From contig NZ_CP047654.1 of assembly GCF_030408915.1 (NCBI RefSeq), positions 2,728,001 through 2,792,000 on the forward strand: a stretch of 64,000 bases of DNA. Direction: 5' to 3'. The DNA comes from Corynebacterium guangdongense. Lineage in GTDB: Bacteria; Actinomycetota; Actinomycetes; Mycobacteriales; Mycobacteriaceae. Below are positions 34,965-43,241 of the stretch, piece by piece (the stretch's first letter is position 1; each line of letters starts with the position of its first letter). The position numbers and the translations under genes were made by a program. Under the pieces are notes generated by a model. It saw only the letters and a program-made list of their open reading frames with translations, did not search any database and was not told where the DNA came from.

Positions 34965-35947
34965 GCTGCTGCTCCTAGTGCGCTCAGGGGGTTGATCCTG
35001 GTGACTCGGCGGGTGGCGGCCAGTGCGCCGAGCAGGCCGAGGGCGATGACGCCGACGGCCGGGAGAAGGACGGTGGCGGGGTCGATGAGGAAGGGGACGG
35101 CCCGGGAGGCAAGGACGCCCAGACCCCAGCCGGCCAGGGCGCCCAGCCCGGCGCCGGTGAGAAGGACGATGACGGCCTGGCCGAGGCAGTCTCTGAGGAG
35201 GTAGCGGGGCGAGGCGCCCAGTGCGCGCAGGACGGCCAGGTCGCGGGTGCGCTGGATAGTCCACACGGTGAGGAAGGAGATCGTCACCAGCGCGGAGATG
35301 GCGTAGAGGAAGCCCTGCATCATCTGCAGGGAGCCCTGCTCGGAGCGGTAGGCCGGCAGGGCGCTGAAGGATTCGGACAACGACATGGCCCCGTCCGCCT
35401 CCCGGTCGAGCAGGATCGCCGTGCCCAGGGTGCCCGGCGCGACGTGGGCGCTGGCGACCCAGGTGTCGGTGGCTGCCCAGACGACGGGGGAGTGGGAGTA
35501 GTACTCGGTCTCGGCCCGGCCGACCACGTCGACCTCGACGCCGCCGAGGGTGACGGTCGGGGAGACGGACATGCCGGCGGGGACGAGGACGCCCTCGGCG
35601 GGGATGACCCCGCCCCCGGGGACCTTGTGGCCGGCGGGCAGGCCGAGGACGGCGACCGCGGCGGTCTCGGAGCCGTCGGTGAGCGTCGTCTGGCCGGTAC
35701 CCAGGGGAACGGCGCCCGGACCCCAGTCGGCGAGGTCGGTTTCGGTGACGCGGGAAGCGGTGAAGGTGTCCTCGGTGAGGACGACGGCCGCCGGGTCGAG
35801 CGCTTCCAGCGCGGAGGTGTTCTGCTTGCCCAGCCCACCGGTGAGACCGGTGAGCATGACGACAAGCAGGGTGATCAGCCCGACGACCGCCGCGATCAAC
35901 GCGAACCGGCCCCGGGCGTGGAGGATGTCTCGGAGTGCCAGGAACAT
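34961..35947 (-). CDS. hrtB: FtsX-like ABC permease, HrtB-like
   Basis: This 328-aa permease has an N-terminal helix (ALIAAVVGLITLLVVML), a large extracytoplasmic domain (about 45-215) and three C-terminal helices (ALVTISFLTVWTI, GQAVIVLLTGAGLGALAGWG, LLPAVGVIALGLLGAL), the MacB/HrtB topology. The segment TRDLAVLRALGASPRYLLRD is the cytoplasmic coupling loop. The opening MFLALRDILHARGRFALI resembles other actinobacterial HrtB-like permeases. It is divergent from the sensor kinase across a 111-bp region with a large palindrome. No ribosome site precedes the ATG, so it may be leaderless. Confidence 0.82.
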   Translation of the reverse strand: MFLALRDILHARGRFALIAAVVGLITLLVVMLTGLTGGLGKQNTSALEALDPAAVVLTEDTFTASRVTETDLADWGPGAVPLGTGQTTLTDGSETAAVAVLGLPAGHKVPGGGVIPAEGVLVPAGMSVSPTVTLGGVEVDVVGRAETEYYSHSPVVWAATDTWVASAHVAPGTLGTAILLDREADGAMSLSESFSALPAYRSEQGSLQMMQGFLYAISALVTISFLTVWTIQRTRDLAVLRALGASPRYLLRDCLGQAVIVLLTGAGLGALAGWGLGVLASRAVPFLIDPATVLLPAVGVIALGLLGALAATRRVTRINPLSALGAAA

Positions 35948-35994
35948 GGCTTACAGCCTGGTGGCTGTGGGGGCTGGAACAATCGGGTCGCCGT

Positions 35995-36023
35995 TTGATT
36001 CCCCAATCAACCGGTCGGTTGAT
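35995..36023. promoter_or_regulatory. Overlapping palindromes between hrtB- and chrS-like genes
   Basis: TTGATT-CCCC-AATCAA (35995-36010) overlaps a perfect 8-bp-arm palindrome ATCAACCG-GT-CGGTTGAT (36006-36023). The second is centred about 44 bases before the kinase GTG and about 68 before the permease ATG. This is where the cognate response regulator would be expected to bind. Confidence 0.6.
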
Positions 36024-36058
36024 GGGGGACCCGCCTTTCCTGCCTAGCCTGGGAGGTT

Positions 36059-37255
36059 GTGTTCGCTGATTCCGCCCTTCCCCGTGTCCTGCGCTGGCTT
36101 CGCGTCGGCCTGCACGTGCTTTTCGCGACCCTGCTCTGTGTCGCAGTGCTCACCGCCGCCGGCTCGGGGCCGATGCTCGCGGGAGCAGGGCTGCTGGCGG
36201 TGGTCTACCTCGGGGGGACGCTCGCGGAGCAGCGGGGCATTGCTTATCGACGCCCGACCGCCACCGCCTGGCTCGCCCTCGTCCTTCTGCTCTGGGCGCT
36301 GCTGGTGGTGCACGCCCCCACGTTCGTGTGGCTGCTTTTTCCCCTGGTGTTTGTCATTCTCCACGTCCTGGGCGCGCGCGTGGCGGGACTGCTTGTCGTC
36401 CTCCTGGCCTGGGGCTGGGCGGTCGGGGCGCCTACCGTGGCGGGCACCCAGCTATGGGGCGTCGGCGGGGTCATCGGACCGGCCATCGGCACCGTCGCGG
36501 CGGTGGCGATCTACCTGGTCTACCGGGCGCTGCGCCGGGAGGCGGAACGTTACCGCACCATCGCCGAGACGCTGGCGGCGACCCGGGAATCGCTGGCCAG
36601 TTCGGAACGCCAGGCCGGCCGGCTCGCGGAGCGTGAGCGCCTGGCGCGCGACATCCACGACACCCTGGCGCAGGGCCTGAGCTCGATCGTCCTCATCTCC
36701 CGCGCCACCCGGAAGTCCCTGGCCGCCGGCGAGGCCGACGCCGCCGCCCGGCAGCTCGGCGCCATCGAGCAGGCCGCCTCGGACAACCTGGCCGAGGCCC
36801 GACAGTTCGTGGCCGGACTCAACTCACCCGTCCTCGTCGACTCACTGCCCGACGCCCTCCGCGAGCTCGGCTCCCGCGCCCGCCGAGACGTGGCGGCGCT
36901 CGGCCACGGTCCCTCAATCACGGTCGCCGCCGACGGCAGCGACGGTGACGGTGACGGTCCCGTCGATGACGCGACGGCCGGAGTCGCCATCCGGGTCACC
37001 CAGGAGGCGATCACCAACGCCCTCAAACACGCCAAGGCCTCCCACCTCGTCATCACCTACGGCTCCTGGCCCGGGGAGATCACCGTCGACGTCGTCGACG
37101 ACGGATGCGGCTTCGAGCCCACCGAGGTCACCGGCGGCTACGGTCTCGATGGGCTGCGGGCGCGCGTCGAGGAGTTGGGCGGCCACCTCAACGTCGAATC
37201 CGTTCCCGGTTCGGGCACCGCCGTCGCCACGCGACTTCCCCGGAGGACACCATGA
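36059..37255 (+). CDS. chrS: Sensor histidine kinase, ChrS-like (NarL class)
   Basis: This membrane-bound histidine kinase has 398 aa. Five or six N-terminal hydrophobic segments (about 10-165) form the sensory part with little extracellular sequence, as in heme sensors ChrS/HrrS. The HisKA_3 box is ERERLARDIHDTLAQGLSSI (phospho-His near residue 200), and the ATPase domain has TQEAITNALKHAKA (N-box), DDGCGFEP and GYGLDGLRARVEELGG. It probably begins at GTG 36059: a TAGCCT element 8 bases upstream suggests leaderless transcription. The stop overlaps the regulator's ATG (ATGA). The heme role is inferred from synteny. Confidence 0.85.
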   Translation: MFADSALPRVLRWLRVGLHVLFATLLCVAVLTAAGSGPMLAGAGLLAVVYLGGTLAEQRGIAYRRPTATAWLALVLLLWALLVVHAPTFVWLLFPLVFVILHVLGARVAGLLVVLLAWGWAVGAPTVAGTQLWGVGGVIGPAIGTVAAVAIYLVYRALRREAERYRTIAETLAATRESLASSERQAGRLAERERLARDIHDTLAQGLSSIVLISRATRKSLAAGEADAAARQLGAIEQAASDNLAEARQFVAGLNSPVLVDSLPDALRELGSRARRDVAALGHGPSITVAADGSDGDGDGPVDDATAGVAIRVTQEAITNALKHAKASHLVITYGSWPGEITVDVVDDGCGFEPTEVTGGYGLDGLRARVEELGGHLNVESVPGSGTAVATRLPRRTP

Positions 37256-37857
37256 TTTCAGTGGCGCTCATCGACGACCACCCGGTGGTTCGGGCCGGTC
37301 TGCGGGCGATTCTCGACTCCTTCGACGACGTCACCGTCGTCGCCGACGCAGGCGACGGATCCGTCGTGGACGACCTGCCGGAGGGCGTCGACGTGGTCGT
37401 CACGGACCTGCAGATGCCCGGCGTCGACGGGGTGGAGGCGACCCGCCGGCTGGTGGCCGCGCACGGGCCGCCGGTGCTGGTGTTGACCACCTTCGACACC
37501 CAGGCCGACATCCTCAACGCGCTCGAAGCGGGCGCGCTGGGCTACCTGCTCAAGGACGCGCCCGAGCAGGCGCTTCACGACGCCGTCGTCGCCACGGCCC
37601 GCGGCAGGCGGACCCTCGCACCCGAGGTGGCGGCCGTGCTCGCTGAGCGCGTGACCCGGCCCCGCGAGGCCCTGAGCGCGCGGGAGACCGAGATCCTGGC
37701 GGCCCTGGCCTCGGGCGCGTCGAACCGCGCCCTGGCCACCCAGATGTTCATCTCGGAGGCGACGGTGAAGACGCACCTGGTTCACATCTATCAGAAGCTC
37801 GGCGTCGACAACCGGACGGCGGCGGTGACGAAGGCCCGCGAACTGAAACTGATCTAG
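37252..37857 (+). CDS. chrA: NarL/FixJ response regulator, ChrA-like
   Basis: This 201-aa response regulator is partner of the upstream kinase. The receiver domain has the acidic pair DDH, phospho-Asp in VVTDLQMPG, switch Thr in LTTFD and Lys in LLKDA. The C-terminal LuxR-type helix-turn-helix is ETEILAALASGASNRALATQ ... SEATVKTHLVHIYQKLGV. In C. glutamicum ChrA activates hrtBA and represses its own operon; the same logic is proposed here. The stop TAG interlocks with that of the convergent DUF4177 gene. Confidence 0.88.
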   Translation: MISVALIDDHPVVRAGLRAILDSFDDVTVVADAGDGSVVDDLPEGVDVVVTDLQMPGVDGVEATRRLVAAHGPPVLVLTTFDTQADILNALEAGALGYLLKDAPEQALHDAVVATARGRRTLAPEVAAVLAERVTRPREALSARETEILAALASGASNRALATQMFISEATVKTHLVHIYQKLGVDNRTAAVTKARELKLI

Positions 37858-38045
37858 GGGCGCTCAAACACGATGATCAGGCCGTCGGTGCCACCCGGCC
37901 CGATGCGTCCCTTGATGTTTGCCGTCGTCATGGACTTGTAGGTCCACCCCTGCCTGGCGTGGTCATTGAGCGTCTGCTCGATTTTCTTGCCGCTGAGCTT
38001 GTCCCCGATGAGACCCTCGCGAAGTTCGACGACCTTGTACTCCAT
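37854..38045 (-). CDS. DUF4177 small protein (63 aa)
   Basis: This very small cytoplasmic protein belongs to the DUF4177 group: MEYKVVELREGLIGDK ... LNDHARQGWTYKSMTTA ... GLIIVFERP. The pattern of a strand, a helix containing LN.....GW and a final strand ending in FER is the family hallmark; the function is unknown. It lies three bases downstream of the PAS protein stop, so both are probably one transcript. Confidence 0.8.
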   Translation of the reverse strand: MEYKVVELREGLIGDKLSGKKIEQTLNDHARQGWTYKSMTTANIKGRIGPGGTDGLIIVFERP

Positions 38046-38048
38046 GGC

Positions 38049-38492
38049 TCATGCCCTTTCCCGTTTAAGTTCGCGCAGTTCCTCGATCATCTTCCGGTCG
38101 CGCTCCCACCGCTTGCTGACGTCGCGCATGATCGCGGCGACGCCCTCGACCCTCCCGCCGGTGTCCTTGAGCATCACGATGGCGAACTCCAGCGACACCC
38201 GGTCACCGTTCTTCGTCATCCCCGGCGCCGACAGAGGGTCCTTGCCGTACTTGGTGTGTCCGGTCTCCATCACGCGATCCCAGCCAGTCCAGTGCGCCTT
38301 GCGATGCTTCTCCGGGACGATGAGGTCCAGTGACTGGCCCACCGCTTCCTCGGTCGAGTAGCCGAAGAGCTCCACGGCCGCGTCATTCCACAGCTGAATG
38401 ACCCCGGAGCGGTCCGCGTAGATGATCGCGTCCAGGGTGCTTTCCTCGATGATTCGGGGGGCGAGCTCGCGCATGATTTCGTCGTCGTTCAT
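38049..38492 (-). CDS. Stand-alone PAS-domain protein
   Basis: This 147-aa protein is one PAS domain with short flanks: GVIQLWNDAAVELFGYSTEEAVGQSLDLIVPEKHRKAH near residues 30-70, then NGDRVSLEFAIVMLKD and a PAC-like segment ending in a charged helix (KRWERDRKMIEELRELKRERA). No kinase, cyclase or DNA-binding output is attached. It might sense a small ligand and signal by protein contact, perhaps with the co-encoded DUF4177 protein; that is speculation. It is divergent from the DUF454 gene. Confidence 0.82.
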   Translation of the reverse strand: MNDDEIMRELAPRIIEESTLDAIIYADRSGVIQLWNDAAVELFGYSTEEAVGQSLDLIVPEKHRKAHWTGWDRVMETGHTKYGKDPLSAPGMTKNGDRVSLEFAIVMLKDTGGRVEGVAAIMRDVSKRWERDRKMIEELRELKRERA

Positions 38493-38653
38493 GTGATTCT
38501 CCTGTGCCGGATAAGGTTAACGCATCCTCAAGTGAGACGCGGGACACACATGGAATCCTACCCGCGCTCTCAGGACTGTCGGCGGATCTCAAGTTCGACC
38601 ACCCCTGGGCTACGCCCCTTCATCGAATCAATCGAAAGTTGTAGGATGGGGCC

Positions 38654-39109
38654 ATGCTGAAACCGCTCCTTCTTGTGACGGGACTCCTGGCGACCGTCCT
38701 CGGTGTTCTCGGCATGGTTCTTCCGGTTCTGCCGACGACCCCCTTCCTTCTGCTGGCGACCTTCTGCTTCGCCCGCAGCTCGACGCGACTCCACGACTAC
38801 CTGATCCACCACAAACAATTCGGTCCGTACCTGTCCAACTACCACGAACGGGCCATGACGCCCAGGGACAAGGTTCGCACCCTCACGCTGATGTGGAGCG
38901 GCATCCTCGTGTCGGCCGCGCTCATCGGTTCCCCCATCACGTGGATCATCCTGCCCGCCATCGCCACGCTCGTGATGGTCCACATTCTCCGTCTGAAGCC
39001 CCGCCCGGCCCCGGGACAGACACCGCCACCCGAGAGCACCGTCGAGGAGACGCCCACCCAGCTCGACCGGCGTCCCCGGGCCGGAGATGGCCGCGGGCGG
39101 AACGCGTAG
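38654..39109 (+). CDS. DUF454 (YbaN-type) membrane protein
   Basis: This 151-aa inner-membrane protein of the DUF454 family has unknown function. The signature LGVLGMVLPVLPTTPFLLLATFCFARSS is at residues 16-43, with HKQFGPYLSNYHERAM following. A second hydrophobic hairpin (LMWSGILVSAAL ... WIILPAIATLVMVHIL) follows, then a disordered Pro/Arg-rich tail. A TTCATC-17-TAGGAT promoter-like pair ends 6 bases before the ATG, suggesting a very short leader. Confidence 0.85.
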   Translation: MLKPLLLVTGLLATVLGVLGMVLPVLPTTPFLLLATFCFARSSTRLHDYLIHHKQFGPYLSNYHERAMTPRDKVRTLTLMWSGILVSAALIGSPITWIILPAIATLVMVHILRLKPRPAPGQTPPPESTVEETPTQLDRRPRAGDGRGRNA

Positions 39110-39145
39110 CGTGGGGCCACAGCTTCGCGAAGGGAGACCCACACC

Positions 39146-40501
39146 ATGACCGACACTCACGTGCTGCACTTCGACCTCATCGTCATCGGATTCGGCAAAG
39201 CCGGAAAAACCATCGCCATGGAGCGTGGCCGGGCAGGCGACCGGGTGGCGATCGTTGAACGCTCGCCCGCAATGTACGGCGGAACCTGCATCAATATCGG
39301 CTGCATACCCACCAAATCTCTCCTTTATTCCACGGATGAGGGAATTGACTGGCAAGAATCCGTCACCACCCGCGACGAACTGATCGAGGCACTCAACCGC
39401 GCAAACCTCGGGATGGCGCAGGAGGCGGGGGTGACCGTGATCGACGCCGAGGCCCGATTCACCGGCCCGCGACAGCTGAGCCTCTCCGTGGCCGGCGTCG
39501 CGGACGGCGGGGACACGGTGCTGGACGCGGAGCGGCTCGTCATCAACACCGGCGCCGTCACTGACCTGCCGCCGATTCCCGGCGTCGACGGCCCCCGCGT
39601 CCACGACTCCACCAGCATCCAGCACGTGTCCCCGCTGCCCGCCCGCCTGGCGATCATCGGCACCGGCCCCGTCGGCCTCGAGTTCGCCTCCCTGTTCTCC
39701 GGCCAGGGCAGCGAGGTCACGGTGATCGGCTCCTCCGAACCTTTCGCCGCCTACGACGAGAGCGTCGCCGAGGAGGCCCGCGCCCTCCTGGAGGCGAGGG
39801 GAGTGCGCTTCCTCACCGGCGCCCGGGCACAACGGCTCGAGGACGCAGACACCCACGTCACCGTCACCTACGCCCGCGAGGGGGTGGATGGGCACCTGGG
39901 GGCCGACGCCGTCCTGCTCGCCACCGGCCGGGCACCCGCGACCGACGGCCTGGGGCTCGAGGCGGCCGGCGTAGAGACCGGGGAGCGGGGAGAGGTGTGC
40001 GTCGACGAGCAGCTGCGCACCAGCGCCGAGGGGGTCTGGGCGGTGGGTGACGTCCACGGCGGGCCGCAGCAGACCTACCTCTCCTACGACGACTACCGGG
40101 TGCTCTCCTCGCAGTTCTCCGGCGACGGCACCTACACGACGGCGGGCCGCACATTTCCGACGACGATTTTCACGAGCCCGCCACTGTCCCACATCGGCCT
40201 GACCGCGCGCGAGGCAGGGGAGCAGGGCCTCGACGTAACCGTGACGTCGGCCAAGGTCGCGGACATGCCCATCGTCCCGCGCCCGAAGATCCTCGGCCAA
40301 CCCGAGGGCCTGGCCCAGTTCGTCGTCGACAGCGGCACCGACGCCATCCTGGGGGCGACGCTGCTGATGAGCGACTCCCAGGAGCTGATCAATACCGTCG
40401 CCCTCGGCATGCGGCACGGCGTCAGCGCCTCCGAACTGGGGCGGGGAATTTACACGCACCCCTCGAGTAGTGAGGTGTTCAACCAGCTGCTGGGCCCCTA
40501 G
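39146..40501 (+). CDS. RclA-like FAD pyridine-nucleotide disulfide oxidoreductase
   Basis: This 451-aa flavoenzyme belongs to the mercuric-reductase-like group that includes E. coli RclA. The N-terminal FAD motif has a Lys insertion, IGFGKAGKTIA, as in RclA. The redox pair is in GGTCINIGCIPTKSL (CxxxxC). Further parts are the NAD motif IIGTGPVGLEFASLF, the second FAD motif GVWAVGDVHGGPQ, and the dimerisation domain with the end signature GIYTHPSSSEVFNQLL, where lipoamide dehydrogenases have a His-Pro pair. RclA protects against reactive chlorine and copper stress. It is transcribed alone and followed by a strong hairpin. Confidence 0.88.
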   Translation: MTDTHVLHFDLIVIGFGKAGKTIAMERGRAGDRVAIVERSPAMYGGTCINIGCIPTKSLLYSTDEGIDWQESVTTRDELIEALNRANLGMAQEAGVTVIDAEARFTGPRQLSLSVAGVADGGDTVLDAERLVINTGAVTDLPPIPGVDGPRVHDSTSIQHVSPLPARLAIIGTGPVGLEFASLFSGQGSEVTVIGSSEPFAAYDESVAEEARALLEARGVRFLTGARAQRLEDADTHVTVTYAREGVDGHLGADAVLLATGRAPATDGLGLEAAGVETGERGEVCVDEQLRTSAEGVWAVGDVHGGPQQTYLSYDDYRVLSSQFSGDGTYTTAGRTFPTTIFTSPPLSHIGLTAREAGEQGLDVTVTSAKVADMPIVPRPKILGQPEGLAQFVVDSGTDAILGATLLMSDSQELINTVALGMRHGVSASELGRGIYTHPSSSEVFNQLLGP

Positions 40502-40539
40502 CGCTCTGCCCCGGGGCAATCGCGAGGCCGGAAACGGAG

Positions 40540-40582
40540 CCACCACCGCCCGGCGCGGGTTCCCCGCGCCGGGCGGTGGTGG
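40540..40582. terminator. Bidirectional terminator hairpin
   Basis: A perfect 20-bp stem closes a three-base loop (TTC) between the convergent RclA-like and secreted-protein genes. The stem is almost entirely G+C and no T-run follows on either strand. Confidence 0.7.
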
Positions 40583-40625
40583 GCGTCGACAAGCGGCAGC
40601 TGTCAGACAGGCACGCTCTGACGGC

Positions 40626-41612
40626 CTATGGGGTGCAGCTCTCGTAGAGGTAGTAGCCGGCTGCCGCGGCCACAGCCAGAGCGGCGGCGCTGCCGGCGAT
40701 CCGGGCGGCGTCCCCGCTGCTGGTGCCGACGTTGATGTTGAACTGCTCGGCGACGGCCGCCGCCTGGTCGGAGTAGACGCCGAGGCCCTGCTGAACCTGG
40801 GTGTTCATGTCCTGAATCGCCAGGTTGACCTGAGCGGACATCGACTCCAGGCCCGGGATCCCCACCTGGTTGCCCACTGCCACCGGAACCAGCAGCGCCA
40901 GCGGAATACCGACGGTCAGGCCGGCGGCGACGCAGTTCTCCGGGATGCCGTCCTCGGAAGAGCTGGAGCCGCTGGAACCCTCGGAGGTGCCGTTCCCGGA
41001 ACCCCCGTTGTCATTCTCATCAGTGCCGTCAGACGAACCCGAGGACAGCTCGGCGGCGCTCGAGACCACCGCGAGGCCGCCCAGGGAGGACAGGGAAGAC
41101 CCGGCCAGGGCGCTGGAGGCGAGCTCGTCGGCGGAGCCCTCCCCGCTGCCCGGGGTAGTGTCCTCCAGCTCGGAAGAACCGGAGGACAGCTCGGCGGAGC
41201 CAGGTGCGCCCACCCGGACCGTGTAGGTGCCCGCGGGCAGATCTTCGGGGCCCACGACGACGATTGTGTCACCGTCCAGGCTCAGCTCCGTGCGGGTGCC
41301 GTCATCGGCCTCGAGGGAAACCCGCACACCGGCCCTGAGCAGGTCAGCAAGCTCGGCAGCAAGGGCGGTGTCGATGTTCAGGTCGCCCCCCTCGTCGACA
41401 GTGATCGTCCTGCCGTTCGCCGTGCTGGAGCCAAGCTCGGCGGAGCTCAGTTCCTCAGCAGAATTGAATTCGAGGTCGGCACTCAGATCCTGGGCCAGGG
41501 CGGTCGGGGCGATAAGCGTGGACGCGGCCAGGACGGTGGCCGCTCCGGCGGCGATCATGGTGCGGCCACGCAGTCCGTTGAGGGTCAGGGCGGAAATGCT
41601 CGTGATGTTCAT
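40626..41612 (-). CDS. Secreted Ser-rich surface protein (328 aa)
   Basis: This exported protein of unknown function has signal peptide cleavage expected after PTALA (near residue 40). The mature N-terminal half has recurring Ser/Ala/Glu-rich units such as SAEELSSAELGSS, SAELSSGSSELE, SADELASSALAGSS and SAAELSSGSSD, a low-complexity region (about 170-220), and one short strand-rich segment (LSLDGDTIVVVGPEDLPAGTYTVRVG). A C-terminal hydrophobic helix (AARIAGSAAALAVAAAAGYYLY) precedes YESCTP, and a Cys pair could link this tail to ENCVAAG. A TATACA -10 lies upstream. Confidence 0.75.
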   Translation of the reverse strand: MNITSISALTLNGLRGRTMIAAGAATVLAASTLIAPTALAQDLSADLEFNSAEELSSAELGSSTANGRTITVDEGGDLNIDTALAAELADLLRAGVRVSLEADDGTRTELSLDGDTIVVVGPEDLPAGTYTVRVGAPGSAELSSGSSELEDTTPGSGEGSADELASSALAGSSLSSLGGLAVVSSAAELSSGSSDGTDENDNGGSGNGTSEGSSGSSSSEDGIPENCVAAGLTVGIPLALLVPVAVGNQVGIPGLESMSAQVNLAIQDMNTQVQQGLGVYSDQAAAVAEQFNINVGTSSGDAARIAGSAAALAVAAAAGYYLYESCTP

Positions 41613-41957
41613 GGAAGAAAACCTCTCACTGTCTCGGTAGGGCTCGATCGGGGTTCACTCAGAATCAGGGCGTTATCCTTCAGGGAAGGGATGGACTCCT
41701 AAGAGAAACTGTATAGAGACCCTTAAGGTTAATTCCACGCTTTGTGCCCATATTTCCAGCACAGACGGCATAAATAAGGGAATTCACGCAGATGAGGGCG
41801 TTCATGTTACTTAACTGAACCCAAGAAATTCACACCCGGAAGGGGGTTAGCCATCAGGTGAATGAACCGGAAAGGGGAAATGGGCGCCGGAACGGCGCCC
41901 ATTTTTTATCATCTTGTCTTTACTGCCCCACCGATGGTCCCCTCCAGGGACCGGGGG
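41613..41957. other. Region between the secreted protein and the symporter (345 bp)
   Basis: This AT-richer stretch has no protein-coding frame that I believe. It holds the upstream promoter region of the secreted protein (minus-strand TATACA near 41711-41716) and, at its right side, a strong hairpin terminator with its T-run on the plus strand. Confidence 0.6.
41878..41909 (+). terminator. Strong intrinsic terminator
   Basis: AAATGGGCGCC / GGCGCCCATTT forms a perfect 11-bp stem with a five-base loop, followed by TTTTTTATC on the plus strand. In the minus direction it is followed by ATTTCCCCTTT and may also end the symporter mRNA. Confidence 0.8.
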
Positions 41958-43241
41958 TCAGTGTTCCCCCTCCCGGACCTCCCGGACCTCTCGGACCCGG
42001 TCCGCGGGAACTTGCGGGGTGACGGATTCGACGACCTTGACCAGCTCGAAATCCTCCTCCCGCTTCTGAATCTTGCCCTTGGCAAATTTGTTGACCACCA
42101 GCGCGATGGCGTTGTCGCCGGCGACGTTGGCGGCGGTGCCGAAGGAATCGATGGCGATGTAGGCCGCGATCATCAGGGCGATCTGGCCCTCATCGAAGCC
42201 GAGCATGGTGGCGAGCAGACCGGTGGCGGCCATGATGGCGCCACCCGGAACGCCCGGCGCGGCGACCATCGTGATGCCCAGCATCAACAGGAAGCCGAGG
42301 GCCAGCGGCAGCGAGACATCCATGCCGGACATGAAGACGATGGCGAAGGCGTAGAGGGTGATCTTCATCATCGAGCCGGACAGGTGGATGGTCGCCCCCA
42401 GCGGGATGACGAAGCCGGCGACGTTCTCATCGATGCCGTTCTTCAGCGCGGACTTGTAGCTGATCGGGATGGTCGCCGCGGAGGAGGAGGTGCCCAGGGC
42501 GGTGAAATACGCCGGCAGGACGTTCTTGAACGCGCTCACCGGGTTCTTGCCGGCGACGCCACCGGCGATGAGGTACTGGATGGCGAGGTAGATCCAGGTC
42601 ATGATGACCGAGAGGACGAGAACCTTGCCGAAGGCGACGAGCGTGTCACGGAGGTTGCCGTTCATTCCCAGGTCCAGGAACATGCCGAAGATGAACAGCG
42701 GCAGCAGGGGAATGACGAAGGCCTCGATGACCTTCATGACCACGCGCTGAAGGTCGTCGGCCGCCTTGAAGAGGGTGTCGGACTTGACCGCGGTCATCCC
42801 GATTCCGATCATGAACGCCATCAGCAGGCCGGTCATCACCGCGAACGGCGCCGGCATCTCGAGAACGAAGTAAGGCTCAAGCGCACCCTCACCGACGTCC
42901 GAGACGTTGGTGTCGATCCGCTGGCCGGCCAGCAGGGAGGGGTAGAGGCCCTTCGCGGTGGCGAAGGCGACCAGGCCGGCCAGAATGGTCGATCCGTAGG
43001 CGATTCCTGTGGTGATCGCGAGCCAGTTGCCCGCACCGCGGCCCAGCCCGGCGATGGCCGGGGTGATGAGGGAGAAGATGAGGATCGGGACGAAAAAGTT
43101 GAGGAAGTTCCCGAACAGGGAATTGAACGTTGAGAAAACTCGTGCCAGCCACTCCGGGAAGAAGAAGCTGCAGATGATGCCCAGGATGATCGCCAGGACC
43201 ACCTTGAACAGCAACGATGACGTAATCCGCTTCATGATCAT
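41958..43241 (-). CDS. Dicarboxylate/amino-acid:cation symporter (DAACS family)
   Basis: This 427-aa secondary transporter is of the GltP/DctA/SstT family. The diagnostic serine-rich hairpin is ALGTSSSAATIPIS (near residue 250), with the following GFVIPLGATIHLSGSMM and MVAAPGVPGGAIMAATGLL and the substrate/cation segment AAYIAIDSFGTAANVAGDNAIAL. Eight membrane spans with two re-entrant loops fit. The substrate may be a C4-dicarboxylate, glutamate or serine/threonine and cannot be chosen from sequence. The C-terminus (REVREVREGEH) is encoded by short tandem repeats. ATG 43241 or 43235 is the start. Confidence 0.88.
   Translation of the reverse strand: MIMKRITSSLLFKVVLAIILGIICSFFFPEWLARVFSTFNSLFGNFLNFFVPILIFSLITPAIAGLGRGAGNWLAITTGIAYGSTILAGLVAFATAKGLYPSLLAGQRIDTNVSDVGEGALEPYFVLEMPAPFAVMTGLLMAFMIGIGMTAVKSDTLFKAADDLQRVVMKVIEAFVIPLLPLFIFGMFLDLGMNGNLRDTLVAFGKVLVLSVIMTWIYLAIQYLIAGGVAGKNPVSAFKNVLPAYFTALGTSSSAATIPISYKSALKNGIDENVAGFVIPLGATIHLSGSMMKITLYAFAIVFMSGMDVSLPLALGFLLMLGITMVAAPGVPGGAIMAATGLLATMLGFDEGQIALMIAAYIAIDSFGTAANVAGDNAIALVVNKFAKGKIQKREEDFELVKVVESVTPQVPADRVREVREVREGEH
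41972..41998 (-). repeat. Three 9-bp tandem repeats at the symporter 3' end
   Basis: Units CCCGGACCT, CCCGGACCT and CTCGGACCC follow one another and encode the repeated REV of the C-terminal tail. Copy changes would keep the frame. Confidence 0.7.
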
